The notes under the pieces are model-generated. The model saw nothing but the letters and a program-made list of their open reading frames with translations. It ran no database searches and was not told where the DNA came from. Both the position numbers and the translations under genes were made by a program. From NCBI GenBank assembly GCA_040002995.1, contig JBDUDK010000058.1, forward strand, positions 1-37,981: a DNA stretch of 37,981 bases, given 5' to 3'. This document shows, in pieces, positions 31,335 to 37,981 of the stretch (its first letter is position 1; each line of letters starts with the position of its first letter). The stretch is from JBDUDK01 sp040002995 (lineage in GTDB: Bacteria > Actinomycetota > Acidimicrobiia > Acidimicrobiales > Ilumatobacteraceae).

Positions 31335-31808
31335 ATGACCACTTTTATGATCCATGATTCGCCGGTGGGACCGTTGCTCCTGACCACCGACGGCGCCGGC
31401 CTTACCGGGCTCCGCTTCCCGCCGCACGATGTCGGCGCGAGCTGGGAGCGCGGTGACGCGGCGTTCACTGACGTCGTCTGCCAGCTCGACGAGTACTTCG
31501 CCGGGACCCGTAGGCAGTTCGACATCCCACTCCACCCGACCGGTACGCCGTTCCAACTGAAGGTGTGGGAGCAGCTCCACGAGATCCCCTACGGCGAGAC
31601 GATCAGTTACGGCGCGCTGGCGCGTCGCGTCGCCAGCCCGAACGCGTCACGGGCGGTAGGTCTCGCGAACGGGCGCAACCCGATCGCGATCATCATCCCG
31701 TGCCACCGGGTCATCGGCGCCAACGGGTCCCTCACCGGCTACGGCGGCGGTCTCGACCGCAAGCGCTTTCTGTTGGGTCTCGAAGTGGGCGCTGACCGGT
31801 TGCTCTAG
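31335..31808 (+). CDS. ogt: Methylated-DNA--protein-cysteine methyltransferase
   Basis: A 157-residue O6-alkylguanine-DNA alkyltransferase, a single-use repair protein. The active-site IIPCHRVIG carries the acceptor Cys; PFQLKVWEQLHEIPYGETISYG is the DNA-binding wing region, ASPNASRAVGLANGRNP the recognition helix, and GYGGGLDRKRFLL the C-terminal signature. The ATG at 31335 has GGAG eight bases upstream, two bases after the Ada-AlkA stop, so the two form an alkylation repair operon. A longer in-frame sequence upstream lies inside the AlkA gene. Confidence 0.96.
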   Translation: MTTFMIHDSPVGPLLLTTDGAGLTGLRFPPHDVGASWERGDAAFTDVVCQLDEYFAGTRRQFDIPLHPTGTPFQLKVWEQLHEIPYGETISYGALARRVASPNASRAVGLANGRNPIAIIIPCHRVIGANGSLTGYGGGLDRKRFLLGLEVGADRLL

Positions 31809-31830
31809 TTAGGGGCAGCGCCTTAGAGTC
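31801..31830 (+). promoter_or_regulatory. Promoter of the cobalamin operon
   Basis: TTGCTC (31801-31806), an 18-base spacer, then TAGAGT (31825-31830). This places the transcription start just inside the riboswitch. It overlaps the last codons and stop of ogt. Confidence 0.4.
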
Positions 31831-31942
31831 TGCGCAACCGCTAGGGGAGCGAAGTCCGGTGTGAACCCGGCGCTGTCCCGCAACTGTGAAGCCTTCGGCG
31901 GGCCCCTCCCGTCCGATTGCTGAGCCAGGTCGCCTCGCCGCG
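31826..31942 (+). ncRNA. Cobalamin riboswitch
   Basis: The leader contains the conserved B12-aptamer blocks in order: AGGGGAGC, then the four-way junction core TCCGGTGTGAACCCGGCGCT with its CCGG/CCGG stem, GTCCCGCAACTGTGA, and the B12-box-like GAGCCAGGTCGCC (31923-31935). The peripheral domain between ACTGTGA and GAGCC is short. The ribosome site AGGAGG (32021-32026) faces a CCTC at 32010-32013 and a CCTCGAGG palindrome at 31958-31965, either of which could hide it. Translational control is thus likely. Ligand-bound RNA would turn off uptake and salvage genes downstream. Confidence 0.9.
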
Positions 31943-32031
31943 CGGTGAACGAAAATCCTCGAGGAAGGGTCGTTCGTACGCCGGTTTGCCCCGTCGTTCG
32001 AGTTCTCCACCTCGACCGACAGGAGGCATCC

Positions 32032-32964
32032 ATGAAACGTGGACTCTGGTTGGTCGGCGCTGTCGTCGCGCTCGCCGCCTGTGGTTCGTCATCAACAACA
32101 TTGTCCGCAACGACGGTCGCGTCCGAAAGTTCGGTCGTCACTACGGCGGCCGCTCCCGCCTTTCCCGTGACGATCGGCGACGTGACGATTCCCTCGAAAC
32201 CGGCGCGCGTCATCTCCTTGTCGCCCACCGCCACCGAGATGCTGTTCGCGATGGGCGCCGGGCCTCAGGTCGTGGCGGTCGACGACCAATCCGACTATCC
32301 GGCCGGCGTGCCGAGGACCGATTTGTCGGGCTTCAACCCGAATGTCGAGGCGATCGCCGCGAAGAACCCCGACCTCGTGGTGGTGTCCAACGATACGAAC
32401 AACGTGGTGGCGGGCCTCGGGGCGCTGAAGATTGCCGTGCTCGTGGAGCCGGCCGCCGCGACGATCGACGACAGCTACAAGGAGATGAACGAACTCGGCC
32501 GCGTAACCGGCAACGCGGCGGCCGCCGCGACGGAGGCGTCGATGATGAAGCAGCAGTTCGCCGATCTCGCCGCCCAGCTCGCTCCCCACAAGGGGTTGCG
32601 GTACTACCACGAGCTCGACCCCACCTACTACACCGCGACATCGAAGACGTTCCTCGGCGCGGTCTACGCGCTCGCCGGTCTCGCAAACATCGGTGACGCC
32701 GCCGACAGCGGCGGCACGGGCTATCCGCAGTTATCAGCCGAGTTCATTGTCAACGCGAACCCTGATGTCGTCTTTTTGGCCGACACGATCTGCTGCGGAC
32801 AAAACGCATCGACCGTCGCGGCTCGCGATGGGTGGTCGCAGATTGCGGCGGTGCGCAACGGCCTCGTGATCGGCTTGGACGACTCGATCGCGTCGCGCTG
32901 GGGACCCCGTACCCCGCAACTTCTCGAAGCGATCATCGCCGCGTTCAAGAAGGCGGGGATCTGA
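32032..32964 (+). CDS. btuF: Cobalamin ABC transporter substrate-binding lipoprotein
   Basis: A 310-residue periplasmic-type binding lipoprotein. The lipobox LAAC gives Cys17, followed by a Ser/Thr-rich linker and a class III (BtuF/FhuD-like) two-lobe domain: PARVISLSPTATEMLFAMG, AIAAKNPDLVVV, and the long helix-rich connection. It would capture cobalamin or cobinamide outside the membrane and deliver it to the permease encoded next. Specificity comes from the riboswitch and the cob genes; the protein family also binds siderophores. ATG 32032 has AGGAGG five bases upstream. Confidence 0.92.
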   Translation: MKRGLWLVGAVVALAACGSSSTTLSATTVASESSVVTTAAAPAFPVTIGDVTIPSKPARVISLSPTATEMLFAMGAGPQVVAVDDQSDYPAGVPRTDLSGFNPNVEAIAAKNPDLVVVSNDTNNVVAGLGALKIAVLVEPAAATIDDSYKEMNELGRVTGNAAAAATEASMMKQQFADLAAQLAPHKGLRYYHELDPTYYTATSKTFLGAVYALAGLANIGDAADSGGTGYPQLSAEFIVNANPDVVFLADTICCGQNASTVAARDGWSQIAAVRNGLVIGLDDSIASRWGPRTPQLLEAIIAAFKKAGI

Positions 32965-32970
32965 CCCGCC

Positions 32971-34023
32971 GTGATCGCGACCCTCACCCGCCCCCACAGC
33001 CGGCTGCCCGCGCGCTGGCTCGTCATCGGCGTGGGCTTGGTCGTGCTGGCATCGCTTGCCGGTCTCGCGGTAGGGCCCGTGTCACTTCCGATCGGACGGG
33101 TGTTTCTCGAGGTCATCGACCACATCCCGTTCGTGCGCGTGCACTCGGGGCTGTCGCCCCGACAGGCCGACATCGTGTGGCAGTTACGCCTGCCGCGCGT
33201 CGTGATGGGGCTGCTCGTGGGCGCCATGCTTTCGGTCGCCGGCGGCGCGTACCAGGGGGCATTCCGCAACCCGCTCGCGGATCCCTACCTTCTCGGTGTC
33301 GCGGCCGGCGCGGGGCTGGGCGCGACGGTGGTGATCGTCGCGGGAGGTACGACGCGTAGCGGCATCGTGGCGCCGCTTCCGCTCGCGGCGTTCGCCGGCG
33401 CGCTCGTCGCTGTCGTCCTCACGTACGCGCTGGGCGCTTCTGGTGAACGCCGGCGATCGGCGACGTCGCTCGTGCTCGCCGGCGTCGCCGTCGCGAGCTT
33501 TCTCACCGCGGTCCAGACGTGGGTCCAGCAACGAAAGTCGGACACCATTCGCGAAGTGTTCACGTGGATTCTCGGGCGGCTAACGACTGCGAGCTGGCAC
33601 GACGTGCTCATTTTGTTGCCCTACGTCGTGGTCACGAGCGCAATCCTCATCGCCTGCCGCCGCGTGCTCGATGTTCTGAGCGTCGGTGACGACGAGGCTT
33701 CGAGCCTCGGAGTGAACGTGAACCAGGTGCGACTCGTCGTGGTGGTGGCGGCGTCGTTGGGCACGGCCGCGGCTGTATCGGTGAGCGGGCTCATCGCGTT
33801 CGTGGGCATCATCGTTCCCCACACGGTCCGGCTGCTCGCCGGTCGCAGCTACCGGTCGATCCTGCCGCTCTCTCTGCTTTTCGGCGCCGCCTTCCTCGCG
33901 TTCACCGACCTTCTCGCCCGGATCGTGATCTCGCCTGCGGAGCTCCCGATCGGCGTCGTCACCGCATTCTTCGGCGCACCGTTCTTCCTCATCGTCTTGC
34001 GCTCGTCGCGGACCTCGCCATGA
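32971..34023 (+). CDS. btuC: Cobalamin ABC transporter permease (FecCD/BtuC family)
   Basis: A 350-residue permease with about ten helices of the FecCD family. Hallmarks: QLRLPRVVMGLLVGAMLSVAGGAYQGAFRNPLADPYLLGV near residue 70-110, and the cytoplasmic L-loop segment with GLIAFVGIIVPHTVRLLAGR near residue 270, which contacts the ATPase. It pairs with the binding protein before it and the ATPase after it. A GTG start six bases after the btuF stop; the stop overlaps the ATPase start (ATGA). Confidence 0.94.
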   Translation: MIATLTRPHSRLPARWLVIGVGLVVLASLAGLAVGPVSLPIGRVFLEVIDHIPFVRVHSGLSPRQADIVWQLRLPRVVMGLLVGAMLSVAGGAYQGAFRNPLADPYLLGVAAGAGLGATVVIVAGGTTRSGIVAPLPLAAFAGALVAVVLTYALGASGERRRSATSLVLAGVAVASFLTAVQTWVQQRKSDTIREVFTWILGRLTTASWHDVLILLPYVVVTSAILIACRRVLDVLSVGDDEASSLGVNVNQVRLVVVVAASLGTAAAVSVSGLIAFVGIIVPHTVRLLAGRSYRSILPLSLLFGAAFLAFTDLLARIVISPAELPIGVVTAFFGAPFFLIVLRSSRTSP

Positions 34024-34808
34024 GCACCGCGATGCGGTGCGTCGGCCTCGGTGTGAGCGTTGGCGCGCGGGCGCTGCTGAGCGATGTGTCGCTCGAGGTC
34101 GAGGAAGGTGAGTGGTTGGGGGTCGTCGGGCCGAACGGTGCCGGGAAGAGCACGTTGCTAAGGGCGATCGCCGGCCTGGCGCCGGCCACGGGTGTCGTCG
34201 AGCTCGACGCGCGCCCTATCGGCACGCTCACCCGTCGTGAACGGGCCCAGCGCGTCGCGCTCGTGCCGCAGACGCCCACCGTCCCTTCGGGCATGACGGT
34301 GCTCGACTACGTGCTGCTCGGTCGCACCCCGTATCTCGGATTCTTCGCGGTGGAGGCGCCCACTGATCTCGACATCACGAACGACGTCTTGGGCTCGCTC
34401 GACCTCCTTGAACTCGCTTCCCGTCCGATCGACACGCTGTCGGGCGGCGAGCGCCAACGCGTGCTGGTCGCCCGTGCTCTCGCCCAGCAATCGCGAATCC
34501 TTCTGCTCGATGAGCCTACGACCGCACTCGACATCGGTCATCAGCAAGAGGTGCTCGAGCTCATCGACAAGCTCCGCTATGAGCGCGGGCTGGCGGTCGT
34601 GTCGACAATGCACGACCTTACGATCGCCGCGCAGTATCCCGATCGTCTCGCACTCTTGTCAGCCGGTCGAGTCGTGACGGTTGGTACCGGCGATGAGGTG
34701 CTCACCGAGGAGCATCTGGCTGCTCACTACGGAGCGACGGTGCGCATCCTGCGCGACGCTGACGGCATCGTCGTAATCCCCACGCGCACGAAGCGACCTT
34801 CGCGATGA
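34020..34808 (+). CDS. btuD: Cobalamin ABC transporter ATP-binding protein
   Basis: A 262-residue ATPase of the iron-siderophore/B12 importer class. Walker A GPNGAGKST, Q-loop VALVPQTPT, signature TLSGGERQRVLVARAL, Walker B ILLLDEPTTALD and switch His in STMHDLT are all intact. It powers the BtuC-type permease. It overlaps btuC and cobU by four bases on each side, so it is translated in a coupled series. Confidence 0.95.
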   Translation: MSTAMRCVGLGVSVGARALLSDVSLEVEEGEWLGVVGPNGAGKSTLLRAIAGLAPATGVVELDARPIGTLTRRERAQRVALVPQTPTVPSGMTVLDYVLLGRTPYLGFFAVEAPTDLDITNDVLGSLDLLELASRPIDTLSGGERQRVLVARALAQQSRILLLDEPTTALDIGHQQEVLELIDKLRYERGLAVVSTMHDLTIAAQYPDRLALLSAGRVVTVGTGDEVLTEEHLAAHYGATVRILRDADGIVVIPTRTKRPSR

Positions 34809-35350
34809 CCGTCGCTCCTGGCTGCACGGTCCTGCTCGGGGGCGCGCGTAGTGGCAAGAGCGACCTGGCGGTGCGGCTGGGACGGGCGTGGGCGGGTGCG
34901 GTGCACGTCGTGGTCACCGCCGAACCGCTCGACGACGACATGGCGGCGCGCATCGCCCGCCACCGCGCCGACCGCCCGGCCGAATGGCGGCTGACCGAAG
35001 CGCCCGTCGCGCTCGAGGAAGGTCTTGCGGGCGCCGCCGACGGCGCGCTCGCCATCGTGGACTGCCTCACGCTGTGGGTGGCGAACCTCATGGGCGCCGG
35101 CCTCGACGACGCCGAAGTGTTGGCGCGGGCATCCGCCTTCGCCGCCGTCGCGGTTTCGAGGAGCGGCCCGACGATCGTGGTGACGAATGAAGTGGGCATG
35201 GGGATACATCCCGATACCGATCTCGGGCGCCGTTTCCGCGATCTGCTCGGCCGCGTGAACGCATGCGTCATCGCCCGCGCCCACCGGGCCCTGTTGCTGG
35301 TGGCCGGCCGGGCCGTCGTGCTCGTCGATCCAATCAAAGAGCTGTCGTGA
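34805..35350 (+). CDS. cobU: Adenosylcobinamide kinase / guanylyltransferase
   Basis: A 181-residue bifunctional enzyme that phosphorylates adenosylcobinamide and transfers GMP to it, giving adenosylcobinamide-GDP. The P-loop is GGARSGKSDLAVRLG, the His used for GMP transfer lies in RIARHRADRPAEW, and the family motif IVVTNEVGMGIHPDTDLGRRFRD is present with His-Pro where many homologues have Val-Pro. The start overlaps btuD (ATGA) and its stop overlaps cobT (GTGA). Confidence 0.94.
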   Translation: MTVAPGCTVLLGGARSGKSDLAVRLGRAWAGAVHVVVTAEPLDDDMAARIARHRADRPAEWRLTEAPVALEEGLAGAADGALAIVDCLTLWVANLMGAGLDDAEVLARASAFAAVAVSRSGPTIVVTNEVGMGIHPDTDLGRRFRDLLGRVNACVIARAHRALLLVAGRAVVLVDPIKELS

Positions 35351-36342
35351 CAGGGATCGAGGCGCTGCGATCGGCGCTCGCCGACCTGCCCGGGCCGGAT
35401 CTCGACGCTGCGGCCGCCGTCTCGGCTCGAGCCGCCGACATCTTGCGGCCGGCGGGCGCGCTGGACCGCCTCGATCGTGTCGCCGCGTGGATGGCGGGGT
35501 GGCAGCGAACGACGCGTCCGGCCGTCGAACGCCCGGTCGCCATCGTGTTCGCAGCCGACCACGGGGTGGCGGCCGACGGCGTGAGCGCCTATCCGCAGGC
35601 CGTCACCGCCGCGATGCTGAAAGCGTTCGGCGCGGGGGTGTCGTCGATCAACGCGATGGCCGCGGTCGCCGGCGCCCGGGTGATCGCGATCGACTGTGGT
35701 GTGGGCCGGCCGACGACCAACTTCCGTCGCGAGGCGGCCCTCGATGCGTCGCGCTTCGAGGAGGCCGTCGAACTCGGGCGTGATGCCGTGGCCGGTGTCG
35801 ACACCGACCTGTTGGTCGTGGGCGAGATGGGCATCGGTAACACGACGGCCGCGGCGGCGCTCGGCGCGTGCCTGTATCGCGGTCCCACGGAGGACTGGGT
35901 CGGCCAGGGCACGGGGATCAGCGGCGACGCGCTCGTCGCGAAGGTGAGCGCGGTGCGCGACGCGCAGGCGCGACTCGCGTCCGTCGACGATCCTCTCGAG
36001 GTGCTACGCCAGATCGGTGGGGCCGAGCTTGTCGCGCTGGCGGCCGGGGTGGTCGAGGCGCGGCGTCGCTCAATCCCGGTCGTGCTCGACGGGTACGGCG
36101 CGACCGCGCCTGTAGCCGCGCTCGACCGGGCTCGCAGAGGCGCGCTCGACCACTGCATCGCCGGACACGTCTCGGCCGAGCCCGGACATCGCCGCCTCCT
36201 GGCCCGTCTCGGCCTGACGCCGTTGCTCGATCTCGACTTCCGGCTCGGTGAGGCGAGTGGGGCGATGGCTGCCGTTCCGCTCATCGCCATGGCGTGTCGC
36301 CTCGTGGTCGACGTGCCGACGTTCGGCGAGTGGTTCGGATAA
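35347..36342 (+). CDS. cobT: Nicotinate-nucleotide--dimethylbenzimidazole phosphoribosyltransferase
   Basis: A 331-residue enzyme that makes alpha-ribazole phosphate, the lower ligand precursor of B12. Family segments: AIVFAADHGVAADGVSAYPQ, VGEMGIGNTTAAAALGA, PVVLDGYGATAPVAAL, and C-terminal DFRLGEASGAMAAVPL whose Glu is the general base. The GTG at 35347 overlaps the cobU stop; the frame upstream to 35263 is inside cobU. Confidence 0.95.
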   Translation: MTGIEALRSALADLPGPDLDAAAAVSARAADILRPAGALDRLDRVAAWMAGWQRTTRPAVERPVAIVFAADHGVAADGVSAYPQAVTAAMLKAFGAGVSSINAMAAVAGARVIAIDCGVGRPTTNFRREAALDASRFEEAVELGRDAVAGVDTDLLVVGEMGIGNTTAAAALGACLYRGPTEDWVGQGTGISGDALVAKVSAVRDAQARLASVDDPLEVLRQIGGAELVALAAGVVEARRRSIPVVLDGYGATAPVAALDRARRGALDHCIAGHVSAEPGHRRLLARLGLTPLLDLDFRLGEASGAMAAVPLIAMACRLVVDVPTFGEWFG

Positions 36343-36345
36343 GCG

Positions 36346-37098
36346 ATGGGTGGGCTGCGCGCCGCCATCACCTTCCTCACGCGGGTACCGGCCGGTGACT
36401 GCCCCGCCGACATCGCCACCGCGCCCCCGTGGTTCCCCTTCGTCGGCGCGATCATCGGTGCCTTCGTGGGGGTCATTTTCGTGGGGTGTTGGCACCTTGT
36501 CGCTCCGGCCGTGGCGGCGGTGCTCGCGCTCGCTACGGGCGCGCTCGTAACCGGCGCGTTTCACCACGACGGCTTGGCGGATACCGCCGACGCGTTCGGT
36601 GGCGGCTGGAGTCCGGCGCAGCGGCTCGAGATCATGAAGGACTCCCGTCACGGCACGTTCGGCGTGATCGCCATCGTGTTGGTGGTCGTGGCGCAGGTGG
36701 CCGCGCTGGCGACACTGGGTCCCGCGCAGGGGTTTGCCGCGCTCGTCGCCGCCCACACATTGGGGCGGGCGGGCGCCGTCGCGCTGATGATGTCGTTACC
36801 CGCCGCCCGGCCCGACGGTCTCGGTGCCGAGTACACCCAACGGCTCCGCACGGGCTCCGCCATCAGCGGCATTGTCGTGGGCGCGTTACTCGCGACGATC
36901 GTGATGGGGTCGTGGGTGCTACCCGCCATCGCGGCGGTCGTCGTGACGAGCCTGGCCGTCGGCGTGCTCGCCAACCGCAAGATCGGAGGCATCGTCGGTG
37001 ACGTGCTCGGCGCGGCGGAGCAGGTGGGCGAGAGTGCCGTGCTGATCGTGGCCGCGGCCGTCACCCACCGTCACGGCATCTGGCCGTGGTGGCGCTGA
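36346..37098 (+). CDS. cobS: Adenosylcobinamide-GDP ribazoletransferase (cobalamin synthase)
   Basis: A 250-residue membrane enzyme that joins adenosylcobinamide-GDP with alpha-ribazole (phosphate) to finish the cobalamin. It opens with AAITFLTRVPAGD, has the metal-binding HHDGLADTADAFGGGW near residue 68, KDSRHGTFGVIAIVL, and five to six hydrophobic helices. It is the last gene of the riboswitch operon, three bases after cobT. The adenosyltransferase and phosphatase of this pathway are not in the window. Confidence 0.94.
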   Translation: MGGLRAAITFLTRVPAGDCPADIATAPPWFPFVGAIIGAFVGVIFVGCWHLVAPAVAAVLALATGALVTGAFHHDGLADTADAFGGGWSPAQRLEIMKDSRHGTFGVIAIVLVVVAQVAALATLGPAQGFAALVAAHTLGRAGAVALMMSLPAARPDGLGAEYTQRLRTGSAISGIVVGALLATIVMGSWVLPAIAAVVVTSLAVGVLANRKIGGIVGDVLGAAEQVGESAVLIVAAAVTHRHGIWPWWR

Positions 37099-37105
37099 CG
37101 ATCGA

Positions 37106-37981
37106 TCAGGCGTGCACGAGCGCGTCGGGGTCGGGAAGTGGTTCGGCCTCCCAACGCCGGAGCTCCGGAAGCACTTCTTTCGCAAAAAGACGGATGTTGC
37201 GCTCGGCCTCTGAGTACGGCATGCCGGCGTAGCTGAACGCGGGCATGAAGCCCGCCGCGCCGATGGTGTTGCGGATGAAGGAGAGCTTTTCAAGCACCTG
37301 GTCGGGTGTGCCCCACGGGGCCAGACCGACGAAATCGTTGGCCGCCCCTTCGGTGCCGTGGCGATCGATGTAGCGCGAGACGTTTGCGTAGAACTCGTAG
37401 CCCCTCACGCCCTTGTGCGGCGACGACGCGAGCTCGTAATGCTTCATGACGGTGCCGTAGTAGCTGCCGATGTAGCGATGGGCGAGCTCCTCGGCCCGGT
37501 CGGCGTTCTCGTCGACGAAGAGGAAGCCACCGCAGAGGGGCGGGGGAGCGTCGACACCGTTGACGTCCTGGTACACGCTGCGATATGTCGCGAAGTCCTC
37601 TTCAACCATCGCCCACGGTTTCTGAGGGATCACGAGGACGCCGACGCCGAGCTGCGCCATGATCGGCATCGACTCCGGTGACACTGCCGCCGCGTACGTG
37701 CGTCCGCGAAACGAACGGCGCGGCTTCGGGCGAATCTCGCGGCGGGTCTGCTTGAGCAGTTCGCCGTCGAACTCGAGCCAACCGCGCTCGAGTCCCTCGA
37801 GCAGAGCCTGGGCGCTTTCGATGAAGAACTGGCGCGACGTGTTCATGTCAACGCCGAATCCCTCGTACTCCACGCGGGCAAGGCCCCGGCCGATGCCGAG
37901 GATCATGCGGCCGCCGGACAGCGTGTCGAGCATCGTGATCTGCTCGGCCAGGCGCATCGGGTCGTGCCACGGCAGCACGAG
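37106..37981 (-). CDS. LLM-class F420-dependent oxidoreductase, 5' end missing
   Basis: The C-terminal 290 or so residues of a luciferase-like monooxygenase-fold protein; the frame stays open to the window edge. Visible family segments: VLPWHDPMRLAEQITMLDTLSGGRMILGIGRG, EYEGFGVDMNTSRQFF and WGTPDQVLEKLSFI. It resembles the other LLM gene only at family level: SGGRMILGIGRG here, SAGRLILGVGAG there. Cofactor could be F420 or FMN. It converges on cobS with a seven-base gap. Confidence 0.88.
   Translation of the reverse strand, partial: LVLPWHDPMRLAEQITMLDTLSGGRMILGIGRGLARVEYEGFGVDMNTSRQFFIESAQALLEGLERGWLEFDGELLKQTRREIRPKPRRSFRGRTYAAAVSPESMPIMAQLGVGVLVIPQKPWAMVEEDFATYRSVYQDVNGVDAPPPLCGGFLFVDENADRAEELAHRYIGSYYGTVMKHYELASSPHKGVRGYEFYANVSRYIDRHGTEGAANDFVGLAPWGTPDQVLEKLSFIRNTIGAAGFMPAFSYAGMPYSEAERNIRLFAKEVLPELRRWEAEPLPDPDALVHA

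Noticed and set aside
1..37981. Mobile element, prophage, tRNA or antiphage system
   Set aside because: No transposase, integrase, terminal repeats, tRNA-like fold or defence-gene motif was recognised on either strand. Gene content looks like ordinary chromosome.

Overview
The window is one contiguous stretch of high-GC chromosome (about two-thirds GC by eye) carrying 41 protein-coding genes, one visible gene remnant and one cobalamin riboswitch. It looks like an actinomycete (Actinomycetota), possibly class Acidimicrobiia. The reasons are a mycothiol-dependent DinB-type enzyme, two F420-type luciferase-like oxidoreductases plus the stub of an F420-dependent nitroreductase, a CtpE-like P-type ATPase, an Ada-AlkA fusion, frequent GTG starts and many probable leaderless genes. 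The class-level placement is inference. There are no rRNA, tRNA, CRISPR, phage or transposase genes, and coding density is very high.

Layout. 1-1406: end of an exporter-type ABC protein. 1403-2746: a DUF3291 gene divergent from an ArsR regulator coupled to an SRPBCC protein, with a clear promoter/operator. 2826-5714: a YcnI copper protein, a cell-wall amidase and a MetE-like methyltransferase. 5724-9262: PRC-barrel, PPOX, CDF zinc transporter, nitrilase and SDR genes, then a nitroreductase stub. 9373-13544: a CtpE-like cation ATPase downstream of a PaaX-type regulator, divergent from a fatty acid desaturase. 13492-15784: two AI-2E-family permeases head to head. 15781-18742: type II NADH dehydrogenase, ferritin-like protein, universal stress protein and superoxide dismutase, which reads as a redox/iron stress neighbourhood. 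18907-20998: ECF sigma and zinc anti-sigma factor, then a sterol-desaturase-family hydroxylase. 21045-25179: Tag glycosylase, mycothiol-dependent enzyme with cation/H+ antiporter, and an F420 oxidoreductase divergent from a PhyH dioxygenase. 25241-29808: a copper lipoprotein combining a PHM-like dicopper region with a cupredoxin domain, divergent from an ALDH7 gene coupled to an atypical HisD paralogue. 29878-31808: alkylation repair pair Ada-AlkA and Ogt. 31801-37098: B12 riboswitch followed by btuF-btuC-btuD-cobU-cobT-cobS, a complete uptake and nucleotide-loop assembly operon. 37106-end: a second F420-type oxidoreductase, cut by the window edge.

Two themes stand out. First, the promoters: at about fourteen starts a -10-like TANNNT (or one-mismatch) hexamer ends 6 to 8 bases before the start codon, which implies leaderless mRNAs. 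At two divergent pairs the two -10 boxes are the same base pairs read on opposite strands. Second, two proteins look unlike their textbook relatives: the PHM-cupredoxin lipoprotein and the HisD paralogue with altered zinc and substrate residues. All functions are read from motifs; no database search was possible.
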